From positions 7,530,001 to 7,594,000 of the forward strand of contig OX637402.1 in assembly GCA_951799425.1 (NCBI GenBank): a stretch of DNA of 64,000 nt, written 5' to 3'. The notes beneath the pieces are model-generated. The model searched no databases, had not been told where the DNA came from, and was given only the letters and a program-made list of their open reading frames with translations. Shown here piece by piece: positions 1 to 12,480 of this stretch. Made by a program: the position numbers and the translations under genes. How positions within the stretch are numbered: position 1 is the stretch's first letter; the number at the start of each line of letters is the position of its first letter. The stretch is from Ilex aquifolium. Lineage: Eukaryota > Streptophyta > Magnoliopsida > Aquifoliales > Aquifoliaceae.

Positions 1-1663
1 TTTTTAGGATAAAATAACATTAAAAATGAATTCGGAACGTCTAAAAACCTTAGGGTGGTCATAGAGATCAAAATGGAGATAGTCAGTGGCAAAATTGTAA
101 TTTCAAGGAAAAATGAAATTTTTGGCCCTGTGAACAGTAAAAATCGGGAATGGGTAGGCTTAAAACACCCTTCTCATTCCATTTTTCTCTTATTCTTTCA
201 CTCCACTCTCAACCCACATCTCTTAGAACCCTAAAGGAAGACTAAGGGAGGAAGGAGGTCTATAAAGCTTGAGTTTAGCTTGGAAATCTTGATTCAAGGT
301 AGGGGTTTTCTTCCTATTCTCTTACATTGAGGCTAGGGCTTATATATATGTATTATTTTGACTCTAAATCCTATAGGTATGCTATGAAATCTTTGATTCT
401 TGATATTCTTGTAAAGATTACCATGTCTTGAACAATGCTATGGTGGAATATCTACTAAATCTCTTTTCTTGATTTAAAACCCTGGTTTTCAAGAGAAATG
501 AATTTTTCTCTTGACTTTTCCTTTGTCCTTGATTTCAAAACTTTAGCACTTTGTATTGAACAACAAAATTGTATTGTTGATGATCTCTTGCATATTTTTC
601 TTGAATTTTGCTTCGTTAGAAGAACACCTATGGAATTGGGGGTTTTTGATTTAGTTGGGAAATGGAGAAATTTGTGGAGGATTGTATCTCTTATGGATGT
701 TTGGATGACCATGGGTGGCCGTTGACCGGGTATCGTAGAGTGGGTAGATGCGTTTCTTACTCCGTGCGGGTTTGAATTTTTCCTACCACTCGTAGTGGGG
801 TTGGGGCCTTGTGAGGACCAAACCACTATTTGCTCACCGGTGCCGTGGCAGAGGGTTAGTATACTATTCCTGGGTTGGATTCGTCACTGCCGATGTGTCG
901 GTATACGCCCTTCCTAAAGTTGTATATCCTTGAGAGGATTGGGTGTGTGTCTGGGCCAGGATATTCTCGATGTGTTTACTCATGCGATATCATACATCAT
1001 ACTTGAGATACATATTGTTGTTGAGATACAAGTTGTGGTTTGAATTACATTGTGAGCTATGGTTTATAGTGAATTGTTGAAATTGTTCGTTTTGGAAATT
1101 GGTTTTACTTCTCAATTTACTTCATTGATATTGCTTAAACTTGAGATCGGATAAATTGTCACGGTTTCCTTTCAAAAGTTATATATGATATTTGTGAAAT
1201 GAGACCGACTTGTTTTATATGATTTCTAAACCTTGTTTGAGTTTGGGAGGATGTTGCTATTGAGCTTAGTGCTCACCCCCTACAAATAATATATTTTCAG
1301 ATTATGATTTAGAGGAAGGGCTCGGAGTTGACGAGCAGGTGCCTTGGGAAGCTCAAGCTGATGGGCATTTAGATCCGGAGGGAACTATATAGGATCGTTC
1401 TTGTTACGTTCTAGACAAGGAGATTCCTTTTGAGAATATTGTTCATATTAATATTTTTGTTATTCCGCTGCAAATTAATAGTTGACTTTTGGAATGTAAT
1501 TGCCATAGTTGGGCATATTCTTTTGGATGTAATGGCCATGGTTTGGTCTATTCTTTTGGATGACGAATGAAAGTTTCCTTATTTATGAAATTTATTAGTT
1601 GCTCTCATGATGTGAATGGTTTTAGATAGTAATGTTGTCCAAGGGGGATTTTGGGGTGTTACA
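1..1663 (+). mobile_element. 3' portion of a Tekay/Del-type LTR (family I)
   Basis: The segment ends at GGGGTGTTACA, the plus-strand form of the GGGGCGTCACA end of the Tekay-type LTRs B and C in this window. No TGGTATCAGAGC primer site follows, so this is a 3' or solo LTR; its 5' end lies outside the window. A hairpin at 1261-1275 (TGAGC stem, GCTCA return) followed by TTTTCAG at 1294-1300 matches elements in the B and C LTRs. It sits in Athila-type LTR sequence that resumes at 1664; AAATG at 1664-1668 could be one TSD copy. Short ORFs inside it show no recognisable family. Confidence 0.75.
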
Positions 1664-2506
1664 AAATGAAAATGTGTGTGTGAACAAAAGTGGTCCCCAA
1701 GCACAGGGAGACTTTCGATTGTCGTGTTTTACTTGGAAATCGTATTCCAAGGTCATCTCCTCAGGGAAGGAGGTGAATCGTGTTGAAGGTGATTTTGGTG
1801 AACAAAAAGAAAAGTGTAAAAATCTTTTGATGTTTGAATTTGGTTTGTGATAGTGTTTTTGCTAAAAAATGAAATGGAACAAGTGTTGGCTAATCCGAAT
1901 GGGTCATTCCAATGGGAATGTCAAATCAACTCAAGACCTTCCTCCAATGGTGCTTAGATGTTCAATTGATTCGTAGGAAGCGCGGGACCAAAATGGAGGT
2001 GAGGATTCAAGCATAACCCGTGACAATGTCTACGGTGTATCAAGAACTCACAACCACGTCCACACTCAACCTAGTCAAACCGAATCATCGTACACTACGA
2101 GGAGGAATGAAAATGAGTTGAAGTAGCATACCCAAGGGAAATTTTCCCTTGGATTAGCCAACTATAAACTTAGCTACTCATATCTAAAGCAAAGACATAA
2201 ATGAAATGAAGAGACATTGTAAAGAAATTAAGATTGGAGTTTAGTTTAATGCAAAGAAACTTAAACTAGGAATAAAAACATTCAATACCCATTTTAAAAG
2301 CTTGAAAAGGAAGAACTTGAATGCATTAATGGTGAAATCCAAAATGTAAGACTAAACTTGAAATGTGCTTGTAATAAATGATATTAAAGGCATTAAATAA
2401 AGATTAAAACAAGTCTTACAAGAAATTACAAGACAATGTATGGAAGAAAATGCAAAAATATCAACTTCTCTCTCTAGCACTATTCATCTTCTTCCTTAGA
2501 GCTTCC

Positions 2507-2515
2507 CTCTATATA
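2507..2515 (-). promoter_or_regulatory. Candidate TATA box of LTR D0
   Basis: TATATAGAG on the minus strand, about 320 bp downstream of the palindrome cluster in the LTR's own orientation. Position and sequence fit a plant core promoter, but related LTRs do not keep the motif clearly. Confidence 0.35.
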
Positions 2516-2831
2516 TTACAATCTATATCATATAATGGTGTATCTCCCTTGCCAAAAACGTCCATGGAGCTCGTTGGGTCTGTGTGATTGATCTCCCATC
2601 AATAGGGGGCTGAAAGGATGGGTTTGGTAGGCTAGCACATGCCTAGCCTGCACTCCCAGGCTTCACCCATTCTCTCTCTCCTCATTAATGTCCAAGCCTC
2701 CAAAAGCCAAGCTATGGTATAGGAGGGGGTGTCTTGTGTGTAAGGAGTGTCAGGAAAGTGTGGGAGATCCAATGGTGGGACCCCCAAAGTTATAGAGCTT
2801 GAGTTGCAGAATCTGGCGTTTTTCCAGTAAA

Positions 2832-2930
2832 ACCTATCGGTAGGTCAATGGAAACCTACCGGTAGGTTTTACTTCAGTGAGCAAAACCTATCGGTAGGTG
2901 CAGGTTCAGTAACCAAAACCTACCGGTAGG
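2832..2930. repeat. Palindrome cluster, core ACCTACCGGTAGGT
   Basis: Four sites: 2832-2845 and 2886-2899 (one-base variants with TATCGG), 2852-2869 (perfect 18-bp palindrome AAACCTACCGGTAGGTTT) and 2919-2930. Centre spacings are about 22, 32 and 32 bp. They lie in the U3 side of LTR D0. Confidence 0.9.
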
Positions 2931-3011
2931 GCCTTGATTAGTAGTTAAAATTAGCATATTACTATGCCCTTTTAAGACTAATTATACTTTGATGGAGTTT
3001 AAATGATGACA

Positions 3012-3070
3012 TTTCAGGGCATAAATTGTACAAGGGACCAAAGGCGATAAATATCAGACTTTCATGCAAC
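3012..3070 (+). mobile_element. Left piece of LTR-like sequence E
   Basis: Short unique stretch between LTR D0 and element A. Removing A and one TSD copy joins it to 33660 onward, so E existed before A inserted. Its own left boundary is not certain. Confidence 0.45.
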
Positions 3071-3075
3071 ACCAG
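3071..3075. other. TSD (ACCAG), left copy, of element A
   Basis: ACCAG directly before TGATTAAGG; an identical ACCAG follows the 3' LTR at 33655-33659. A 5-bp duplication is normal for Ty3/gypsy integration. Confidence 0.93.
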
Positions 3076-3277
3076 TGATTAAGGCCGAATAATCACAATT
3101 ATTATTAGGAAAGATTGATATTTTAATTGTAAAAGTGTGATAAATATAAGAGTTTATTCAAGTTTGGGTGTTATGCTATTAAATGTTGATTTGTGATAAT
3201 TTGCAGGTCAAAAGCATAATTTTGGGGTCAAATTATGGAAAGACCAAGCGTAGCTCAAAGGAAAACACACTGGATAA

Positions 3278-3396
3278 CGCGTCCGGACGGAAGAAGAGTA
3301 CGCGTCCGGACGCGATTGGCAGAAAGTTGATAAACGGAGGAAGGACCATTCTGAAAGTTGCGTCCGGACGGTTGAGAGAGGTGCGTCCGGACGCGT
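3278..3396. repeat. Palindrome cluster, core GCGTCCGGACGC, in 5' LTR of A
   Basis: Four sites starting at 3279, 3302, 3360 and 3383. The site at 3301-3314 is a perfect 14-bp palindrome. They form two pairs, each 23 bp centre to centre, although the sequence between the members differs. The cluster lies about 60-180 bp upstream of the TATA box. Confidence 0.95.
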
Positions 3397-3457
3397 GTCA
3401 AGCTTCTGCTGCCGAATTTAGAATCCTAATGGGATGCAATCTCTTTCGAATGTACTT

Positions 3458-3465
3458 TATAAATA
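3458..3465 (+). promoter_or_regulatory. TATA box of the A 5' LTR promoter
   Basis: TATAAATA, a standard plant TATA element, downstream of the palindromes; transcription would start near 3490. Confidence 0.75.
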
Positions 3466-4151
3466 CAAACCTAGGACCTTGTAAAAGGGGAGTTCTTTTT
3501 CATTAATCTGTTTCGAGATCCTTTTACCATGTCTGGCTAGAAGGCTAAGCTAGGGCTAGGGGAAAACCTCTCGACGGAGTACGGTATTTTTATTGACTCT
3601 TGTACTTAAGGATTTATGTTATTGTGTTAATTTAATCCTTAATCTTTTAGCAAAGTGTTTATGCTGTATAAACTCTTGAGTTGTTGTGCCACGTACATCG
3701 ATTGCTTGATTTTCCCTGCGTGTAAATCACTGGTTATTCCACGCTGGAAGGATTAACATTATTTCATAAAATAATATGATTGAATGATTATTCAGGTTCC
3801 TGGTAGTCTTTTGATTATAACCTTTGGACTTATCACTTGATTTGTTAATCGGATTAACTGACATTTAATTCCTCTTTCAAGTCAAGCTTTGAGTCTTTAA
3901 CTATTATTGTATGAAGTTGAGAGGGAGTACCTGATGCTCTAGTATTTCTTTTATTACTGTTTTAATTACAAAAATGACTTTTCTCCAGTCAACAATTTTC
4001 CAAACAAATCTTTTTCCTTTCAAATTACTTTTATTGTTCGTGTGATTGCTTCTTGTTACAATTCCTTGTGGGATCGACCTCGGATTTCGAGATTATATTA
4101 CTCTGCTCAACCTGTGCTTGGGTTTACACTTTTAAAGTTGAAGCAAGTTTT

Positions 4152-4169
4152 TGGCGCCGTTGCCGGGGA
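4152..4169 (+). other. Primer-binding site (tRNA-Asp type) of element A
   Basis: TGGCGCCGTTGCCGGGGA begins 6 bases after the LTR end. It is the known Athila/Tat primer site, complementary to a tRNA-Asp 3' end. Confidence 0.93.
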
Positions 4170-4322
4170 ACTGAAGGATAAGGAGCCATTACATCATTGA
4201 GGTTTGCGGTATTTGCGAGTCTTTGGAAATCCGGTAACTTCGTTCTAATTTTTAGTTTATTTATTTTAGTTATTTTTCTTATTAGTTAAATTTAGAATTT
4301 ATTTAGGTTATTTATTTGTTTT

Positions 4323-5478
4323 ATGAGCTTTTGGCATCGTGATTTAAGTGGACGTTTAACAAGAGAAGATTTAGATACTCTGTTTGGAAATTTATTTGAT
4401 TTATCTGTGTCGAATCACTTCTTGCACACAATGGCTGCTAATCCTAATGACCATAGGCAGAATGATCTTCCCGAACGGGAGGATCATGTTGATAGAGTAA
4501 GTAATCATGATGAGAATGAGGTGGATAATGCTAATATGGGTAGGACTCTGCGTGATTATTTACAGCCTGCACGTCAAACTGCACCATCATGCATTGTTTT
4601 TCCATTAAATGCCACCAATTTTGCTTTTAAACCTGGCATGATTCAATTGCTTCCAAAATTCCTTGGTCTAGAGTCAGAAAATCCATACCTACACATTAGA
4701 GAATTTGAGGATGTGTGTGCTACATTCCATGACCAAAATGTTTCAGTAAATACAATTAGATTAAATTTGTTTCCTTTCTCATTAAAGGAAAAGGCTAAGA
4801 CCTGGTTGTATTCATTGAGATCTAGGACCATAGGCACATGGCCTGAGATGCAAAAAGAATTCCTGAAAAAGTTTTTTCCCACACATCGCACAAACTCTTT
4901 GAAAAGACAAATAATGAATTTTTCCCAAAAAGAGTCTGAAAATTTTTATCAAAGTTGGGAAAGATTTAAAGACCTTCTTGCATCTTGTCCACATCATGGT
5001 TATGAGAGCTGGCGCGTGATAAGCTTCTTCTATAAGGGTCTAGGCCCACAGCTGCGTCAATTTGTTGAAATGATGTGTAATAGTGATTTCATGAATAAGG
5101 AACCAGATGAAGCATATGATTATCTAGACCAGTTGTCTGAGAATGCACAATCATGGGATACTACATCCCACGATCATCCTAAAGGTAGAAATACACAATC
5201 ACCATCATCTAGTGGGGGTAAATACCAGTTGAGGGAAGATGATGACCTAGGAGCTAGGATTGCCACCTTAACAAGACGGGTAGAGGCTATGGAGTACAAA
5301 AAGGTTAACCAGGTTGACACAGTTCAGGTTGAGGGGATATGCAGTGTCTGTGAAATCCCTGGACATCCTGTGACAGAGTGTCCATCATTACCTGCGTTAA
5401 AAGAGTTGTATGACCAAGCAAATGCTGTAAACACTTTTTCAAAGCCTTACAATAATCCATACTCGAACACATACAATC
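4323..5478 (+). pseudogene. gag: Gag of element A, N-terminal part (split by insertion)
   Basis: ATG at 4323 opens an uninterrupted frame for about 385 codons up to the inserted array. Middle residues (about 110-290) look like a plant retrotransposon gag/capsid domain, with the KTWLYSL and FLKKFFP motifs typical of Athila gag. A CCHC zinc knuckle follows at about residues 340-353 (C-x2-C-x4-H-x4-C, CSVCEIPGHPVTEC). Gag packages the genomic RNA in cytoplasmic virus-like particles. The frame is cut in an asparagine codon region by LTR1 of the nested array and resumes in the same frame at 24579. No stop occurs in this half. Confidence 0.92.
5474..5478. other. TSD left copy (CAATC) of the nested array
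   Basis: CAATC precedes the array and GAATC follows it at 24578-24582; four of five bases match, and the gag frame is continuous across the two flanks. Confidence 0.75.
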
Positions 5479-5763
5479 TGTGACGCCCCAAAATCCGGGG
5501 GTCCCTTATTAACCGTTGACAACCCGTCAACCCGCGGAAATACCCGTGGATGTCGCTTAACCCGACACCACGTCGTTAACATTCCCCAAAGTCGGAATTA
5601 TTGTCCATAGTTGTGATCTATGTTTCTTTAATCATTTAATTCAATCAAGGTCCAATGTACCCCAATCTACCTCAATTTTGGTCCATTTGTGTCATTGGAA
5701 CTAAAGAAAACAAGGTCCAAAAGCTTGGTGAAATAATTTCAAATTTTCAAATTTTTGGACTAA

Positions 5764-5965
5764 CTACCGGTAGCTGTTTATTGACTACCGGTAGCTGGAA
5801 CCTTCTGGACCAACGACTACCTGTTGACTACCGGTAGTTGTTGCCTACTGGACCTTCGACTACCCGTTGACTACCGGTAGTTCAGGTACACTGGACGACG
5901 ACTACCTATTGACTACCGGTAGTTCGCAGCTACTGGGCTGCCGACTACCTGTTGACTACCGGTAG
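5764..5965. repeat. Palindrome cluster, core CTACCGGTAG, LTR1 of B
   Basis: Six perfect copies starting at 5764, 5785, 5828, 5871, 5913 and 5956; spacings 21, 43, 43, 42 and 43 bp. From the third copy on, each full site is preceded 11 bp upstream by a GACTACC half-site, giving a 43-bp tandem repeat. Confidence 0.95.
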
Positions 5966-8024
5966 TTAAACCCAGATTTTTGCCCATTTGAATAGTTTCT
6001 CATTTCCAATCCATTTCAAACCACTTCAAAATCATCCAAAACTTATACAATGAAGTTTCTAACATAAAACATTGTTTGTACAAGTTCTATTACAACCCAA
6101 TACATATATTTACATGTCAATATCAAATTTCCTTAAAAGTTTTACAAAAATTCAAAACAAAGCCACATCCGGCTTTCTTAGTCCTTGAAGCCCGTATGAG
6201 GGTCTTCCACCCATGCATATCCCACACCTGAAAATGTTGTCCCACGAAGGGTGAGCCACGCTCAATAGGATATCCTCCTACAGAGGCTACTCCCCAACCT
6301 AAGTGCATATGAAATGCGCACATGCAACAATCAACAAGCATCAACCAATCCAACAAGAGTATACACTTCAATGTTAGAAAGCTATCATGTTATGCTATGT
6401 CATGCCATGATATGAGATGGAACTCACTCACGCACCTTATCCCGAGTCTTCCCCGACTCACACAACACAATGCAAAAGCCAATGTGTATGAACCCGTCTA
6501 TTGACGGAAAAACCCTCCCAATGATCGTTTGAATTAAAAGTTATGTCTTTATAAAAAATCAAATCATTGTTGGAGGCTACCCATTGAATGGGTGTTTTTA
6601 TACAAAAAAATCTTGTGTCTTCCTGGGCAACGGATTTCGGAATCGCACCGCCGGCTCCGTGGGCATGCCACTTTTCTGGAATTTCACCGCCGGACAAGTG
6701 GCTGAACCAAGTGGTTCCGGGTTTTTCACCCGAGGGAGTGTCTAGCCCTACTTGCTTTACCCGACACAAGTTTTCCTTATGCAATGCAACCGTGCAACTC
6801 AGTCGGATCTTAGATCCCGACTTTCCTGAGCTCACATACCAATCACCAAGATTTGGTGTTTGATCCACAACACATGCACCCACCCACACCCATGTGTATT
6901 ACCCATGAATGTGATGCCAACTCACACACACACTCATGTCTTACGACCATGAATGTGATGTACCCATGAGAATGCAATGTAATGTACCAATTGCACTCTA
7001 ACCACATGTTCGATATGTATGAGTGTCATATGAACAATGTCAAGATAAATCTACATATTCATGGTACTTCATATCATAAGCATATAAATACCATAATTTA
7101 ACCCATTGTCAATATATAGCCAGCATGCATATATCAACATTTCATCCAATAACCATTTTCAAACATGTTATCACATAAGCATGCAATTAACATAGCAAAC
7201 TCATCAATACATCATTTTCACCAAGGCATTTAATCAACACCTTCAAAACACCCAAAACATGTAATCATATAATATACTCAATTTCATCATCAAACTCAAG
7301 AAATCATATCTAGTGATTTCTACACAATTATACTCAGATATAATTTATTCTATCAATTTCTTAATATCCACATATCATAATCTCCCAAGAGAATTATAAA
7401 GCAACCACCTCTAAATGTCAATTCCATTTAGAATTTCACTTTACCAATTTTTTTCCATATCCATTTTCTACACTTCAAGTTCCTTTATGAAATTTACCCA
7501 ACAAGTAAATATATACACCCATTTCATACCAACCTTGCTTAGCACATTTGGTACCCATTTCCCACACATGAAATACATTGGTGGTACATTAAACTAGAGA
7601 ATGTGATTTAAATCATACCACCCATTCTCAATACCCAATTAACCACAATAGGCAAGTGATACATATATATATACACCTACCCATTCCATATAACCCTCCT
7701 AGGTTGGAAATAAACCTAAGTAGGAAGAAAACCCTACCTCTTGTAGCGTGTAGAATCGCCGTGGGAAGCTCCTAGAACTCAAAGCAAGCTTGAATCCTCC
7801 ACTTCCAACTTTTCGGCCTCCCAACGTTCGGTGAAAGCCGTCGTTTTTGGTACCCACGCGTAGCCCTCGACGCGTAGAGCAACTCTTGTTCTTGGCCCGA
7901 GTCGATTTGAGCGCTAGAACGGAGTAGATCGTAGAGAGAAGGTGGAGTGTTTCTCTCTTTTCCCTCTCTTCTCAATCGGCTGAACAATCGGCTGAAACAA
8001 TGGGGAAAAATCTAATTTTTCCCC

Positions 8025-8033
8025 CTATTTATA
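8025..8033 (-). promoter_or_regulatory. TATA box of the B LTR promoter (LTR1 copy)
   Basis: TATAAATAG on the minus strand in U3; the same element occurs in each of the five LTRs. Confidence 0.65.
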
Positions 8034-8421
8034 TTTTAGAATACTTGGCCCACAATTGGCCACACGTCCTATTTAATTTCGGGTCCGTTTTAATCCCGAA
8101 ACGACTAAGTTTTGCTCCGGTTCAAGTTCGAATTATTTTTATTTCAACTTGCCTCTAATATTTCCCCAAACTTTAAAATTTTATAAAAATTTCGTGTACG
8201 GGGTCACCCGAGGCCCGTTCGTCTCGTAAAACGCGAAAAATCCGATTATCTCGGAATTCAACGAAATTTGACGTGGTAACTAGATTTCGCGAGACGAATC
8301 CAACGGTGAAATCCGTTTCGTCATCCGAGATCTAGAAAAATTCAGTTTTTCAACTAGTACCGAAGTGGCAATTCACCTATTGCCCTTGTTCGTCAAAGTT
8401 TAAATTTTCCGGGGTTTCACA

Positions 8422-9537
8422 TTCTTCCCCCCTTAAAAGAATTTCGTCCCCGAAATTCACACCCTCATGCACATTTGACCATATGCATAAGTTACAACAA
8501 TACTGTCTAAACTGTCCCACATGTATCCGTCTCTCTCCCGGACTAGGTTCTAGACGCAACCAAGTCCGTCCGTAAAGGCACCACATATCCCGTGTACCTC
8601 TGTCCCATTTCCGGGACTACTAGAATAGGGGTATAGTAACCTTCTTTGTAATTTGACAATAGTACCGAAGCATCCCAAGGCGAAACATTCGGTAGTGAAG
8701 TCCTTATTCAACCTAGAGTTCTCACAACTCTACCAGTGTCCTTCTATGAGGAACCATAGAGTAGACAACATACCGGGGTGTAACTCAACACTGAAGTCTA
8801 CATCCCTACGTGGAGGCAAATATTCGTAAGCTCATAAACATCTGAGGTGGACGAAATTCATGTCTCACTTCGTTCTCTAAGGTAAAGCTTGCTAGCTAAC
8901 CCATTAACTACCCGTTCCAACGGAATTCATATTTTACTTGAGGTAAACGTCATGTGTTTTCCCTAAAACTTAAAAAATACACACTCCAAGGTGTAAACAG
9001 TGACCCGCTGATGATCACAATCACCGACGACTCAGTGTGCCGTCAATCCGTCCATCCCAAGTATGACATCAAATTCTAACATGTCCGTGGAGTAGAATCC
9101 CCGAGAATCCTAACTCACATTCCTGACATACCCATTTACTACTCACCCTAGCTCCTAGGGGAGAACTCACAAACAATGGCTCTTCCAAGATTACAATCTC
9201 TGAGCCCATTCCCTTACTCAAGTTAAATTGTCATAGGACAATAACTTAATATCCCAATGTAGGGACCAAGTTCAAAACAAGAAGAATTCCCTCACCGTCT
9301 CACTAGTAGACATTTAACCCATGAACTATCCCGTTCATCCTTTTTCGAACTCCCAAGGTTATGTTTTCTAAACACTAGGGTTAAAATACTTTTCACTATG
9401 CACATTCATCATGCATACAATTCATATAGCACATAGCAAGTAAAGCACATAACATGTAATGCACATGGAATGCAATGGTCTAGACCCATGCCCCTCAAGC
9501 CCAAGGTAAATCGTAAACCTATGCTCTGATACCAAGC
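8422..9537 (-). mobile_element. Array B, internal region 1 (noncoding)
   Basis: 1116 bp. Primer site TGGTATCAGAGC (minus) at 9523-9534 and the polypurine tract next to 8422. Patches between match element C: the leader (9420-9530), the protease region (about 9000-9180, around the CTAGCTCCTAGGGGAGAACTC text) and the reverse-transcriptase region (about 8600). No usable frame remains. Confidence 0.85.
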
Positions 9538-12480
9538 TGTGACGCCCCAAAATCCGGGGGTCCCTTATTAACCGTTGACAACCCGTCAACCCGCGGAAAT
9601 ACCCGTGGATGTCGCTTAACCCGACACCACGTCGTTAACATTCCCCAAAGTCGGAATTATTGTCCATAGATGTGATCTATGTTTCTTTAATCATTTAATT
9701 CAATCAAGGTCCAATGTACCCCAATCTACCTCAATTTTGGTCCATTTGTGTCATTGGAACTAAAGAAAACAAGGTCCAAAAGCTTGGTGAAATAATTTCA
9801 AATTTTCAGATTTTTGGACTAACTACCGGTAGCTGTTTATTGACTACCGGTAGCTGGAACCTTCTGGACCAACGACTACCTGTTGACTACCGGTAGTTGT
9901 TGCCTACTGGACCTTCGACTACCCGTTGACTACCGGTAGTTCGGGTACACTGGACGACGACTACCTATTGACTACCGGTAGTTCGCAGCTACTGGGCTGC
10001 CGACTACCTGTTGACTACCGGTAGTTAAACCCAGATTTTTGCCCATTTGAATAGTTTCTCATTTCCAATCCATTTCAAACCACTTCAAAATCATCCAAAA
10101 CTTATACAATGAAGTTTCTAACATAAAACATTGTTTGTACAAGTTCTATTACAACCCAATACATATATTTACATGTCAATATCAAATTTCCTTAAAAGTT
10201 TTACAAAAATTCAAAACAAAGCCACATCCGGCTTTCTTCGTCCTTGAAGCCCGTATGAGGGTCTTCCACCCATGCATATCCCACACCTGAAAATGTTGTC
10301 CCACGAAGGGTGAGCCACGCTCAATAGGACATCCTCCTACAGAGGCTACTCCCCAACCTAAGTGCATATGAAATGCGCACATGCAACAATCAACAAGAAT
10401 CAACCAATCCAACAAGAGTATACACTTCAATGTTAGAAAGCTACCATGCTATGCTATGTCATGCCATGATATGAGATGGAACTCACTCACGCACCTTATC
10501 CCGAGTCTTCCCCGACTCACACAACACAATGCAAAAGCCAATGTGTATGAACCCGTCTATTGACGGAAAAACCCTCCCAATGATCGTTTGAATTAAAAGT
10601 TATGTCTTTATAAAAAATCAAATCATTGTTGGAGGCTACCCATTGAATGGGTGTTTTTATACAACAAAATCTTGTGTCATCCTGGGCAACGGATTTCGGA
10701 ATCGCACCGCCGGCTCCGTGGGCATGCCACTTTTCTGGAATTTCACCGCCGAACAAGTGGCTGAACCAAGTGGTTCCGGGTTTTTCACCCGAGGGAGTGT
10801 CTAGCCCTACTTGCTTTACCCGACACAAGTTTTCCTTATGCAATGCAACCGTGCAACTCAGTCGGATCTTAGATCCCGACTTTCCTGAGCTCACATACCA
10901 ATCACCAAGATTTGGTGTTTGATCCACAACACATGCACCCACCCACACCCATGTGTATTACCCATGAATGTGATGCCAACTCACACACACACTCATGTCT
11001 TACGACCATGAATGTGATGTACCCATGAGAATGCAATGTAATGTACCAATTGCACTCTAACCACATGTTCGATATGTATGAGTGTCATATGAACAATGTC
11101 AAGATAAATCTACATATTCATGGTACTTCATATCATAAGCATATAAATACCATAATTTAACCCATTGTCAATATATAGCCAGCATGCATATATCAACATT
11201 TCATCCAATAACCATTTTCAAACATGTTATCACATAAGCATGCAATTAACATAGCAAACTCATCAATACATCATTTTCACCAAGGCATTTAATCAACACC
11301 TTCAAAACACCCAAAACATGTAATCATATAATATACTCAATTTCATCATCAAACTCAAGAAATCATATCTAGTGATTTCTACACAATTATACCAAGATAT
11401 AATTTATTCTATCAATTTCTTAATATCCACATATCATAATCTCCCAAGAGAATTATAAAGCAACCACCTCTAAATGTCAATTCCATTTAGAATTTCACTT
11501 TACCAATTTTTTTCCATATCCATTTTCTACACTTCAAGTTCCTTTATGAAATTTACCCAACAAGTAAATATATACACCCATTTCATACCAACCTTGCTTA
11601 GCACATTTGGTACCCATTTCCCACACATGAAATACATTGGTGGTACATTAAACTAGAGAATGTGATTTAAATCATACCACCCATTCTCAATACCCAATTA
11701 ACCACAATAGGCAAGTGATACATATATATATACACCTACCCATTCCATATAACCCTCCTAGGTTGGAAATAAACCTAAGTAGGAAGAAAACCCTACCTCT
11801 TGTAGCGTGTAGAATCGCCGTGGGAAGCTCCTAGAACTCAAAGCAAACTTGAATCCTCCACTTCCAACTTTTCGGCCTCCCAACGTTCGGTGAAAGCCGT
11901 CGTTTTTGGTACCCACGCGTAGCCCTCGACGCGTAGAGCAACTCTTGTTCTTGGCCCGAGTCGATTTGAGCGCTAGAACGGAGTAGATCGTAGAGAGAAG
12001 GTGGAGTGTTTCTCTCTTTTCCCTCTCTTCTCAATCGGCTGAACAATCGGCTGAAACAATGGGGAAAAATCTAATTTTTCCCCCTATTTATATTTTAGAA
12101 TACTTGGCCCACAATTGGCCACACGTCCTATTTAATTTCGGGTCCGTTTTAATCCCGAAACGACTAAGTTTCGCTCCGGTTCAAGTTCGAATTATTTTTA
12201 TTTCAACTTGCCTCTAATATTTCCCCAAACTTTAAAATTTTATAAAAATTTCGTGTACGGGGTCACCCGAGGGCCGTTCATCTCGTAAAACGCGAAAAAT
12301 CCGACTATCTCGGAATTCAACGAAATTTGACGTGGTAACTAGATTTCGCGAGACGAATCCAACAGTGAAATCCGTTTCGTCATCCGAGATCTAGAAAAAT
12401 TCAGTTTTTCAACTAGTACCGAAGTGGCAATTCACCTATTGCCCTTGTTCGTCAAAGTTTAAATTTTCCGGGGTTTCACA
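9538..12480 (-). repeat. Array B, LTR2
   Basis: 2943 bp, same structure as LTR1 with six palindromes. Its primer-site half is LTR1-like and its other half carries variants shared with LTR3 (GTCATCCTGG near 10676, GGGCCGTTCATC near 12270). Confidence 0.93.
9823..10024. repeat. Palindrome cluster CTACCGGTAG, LTR2 of B
   Basis: Six copies with the same spacing as in LTR1. Confidence 0.93.

Larger units (their letters stand above)
1664..3011 (-). mobile_element. Athila-type LTR fragment (D0), minus orientation
   Basis: The text is clearly related to the LTRs at 38041-39935, 46493-48324, 56900-58238 and 58325-59964; shared stretches include the GTGTGTGAACAAAAG region and the tract around 1700-1760. 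The U5 end is cut by LTR I. The U3 end is placed near 3000-3011 from a possible TG start read on the minus strand, and this boundary is uncertain. It carries a palindrome cluster at 2832-2930 and a possible TATA box at 2507-2515. Confidence 0.65.
3076..4145 (+). repeat. 5' LTR of element A
   Basis: Starts TGATTAAGG and ends GTTGAAGCA; 1070 bp. Holds the palindrome cluster 3278-3396 in U3 and TATAAATA at 3458-3465. The short ORF across 3183-3506 has no recognisable family and spans the promoter. Confidence 0.95.
5479..8421 (-). repeat. Array B, LTR1
   Basis: 2943 bp. Minus-strand TATAAATAG at 8025-8033 places the start of transcription about 400 bp into the LTR, so R-U5 is unusually long (about 2.5 kb). 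The Tekay hairpin (TGAGC/GCTCA) is at 6252-6264 with TTTTCAG (minus) at 6228-6234. Six CTACCGGTAG sites lie near the primer-site end. Confidence 0.93.

Noticed and set aside
5764-5965. CRISPR-like regularly spaced repeats
   Set aside because: The 43-bp periodic palindromes sit inside LTRs, the spacers are themselves repeats, and the DNA is eukaryotic.
6458-6889. 143-codon minus ORF and 91-codon plus ORF overlapping it in every B LTR
   Set aside because: Antisense pair in LTR DNA with no recognisable domain; five near-identical copies carry no evidence of constraint.
7772-7987. 71-codon minus-strand ORF repeated in each B LTR, with a similar frame in the C LTR (36263-36466)
   Set aside because: The frames open with TTG or GTG rather than ATG, lie in LTR leader sequence, and the similarity is explained by LTR homology; repetition in the array reflects recent duplication, not selection.
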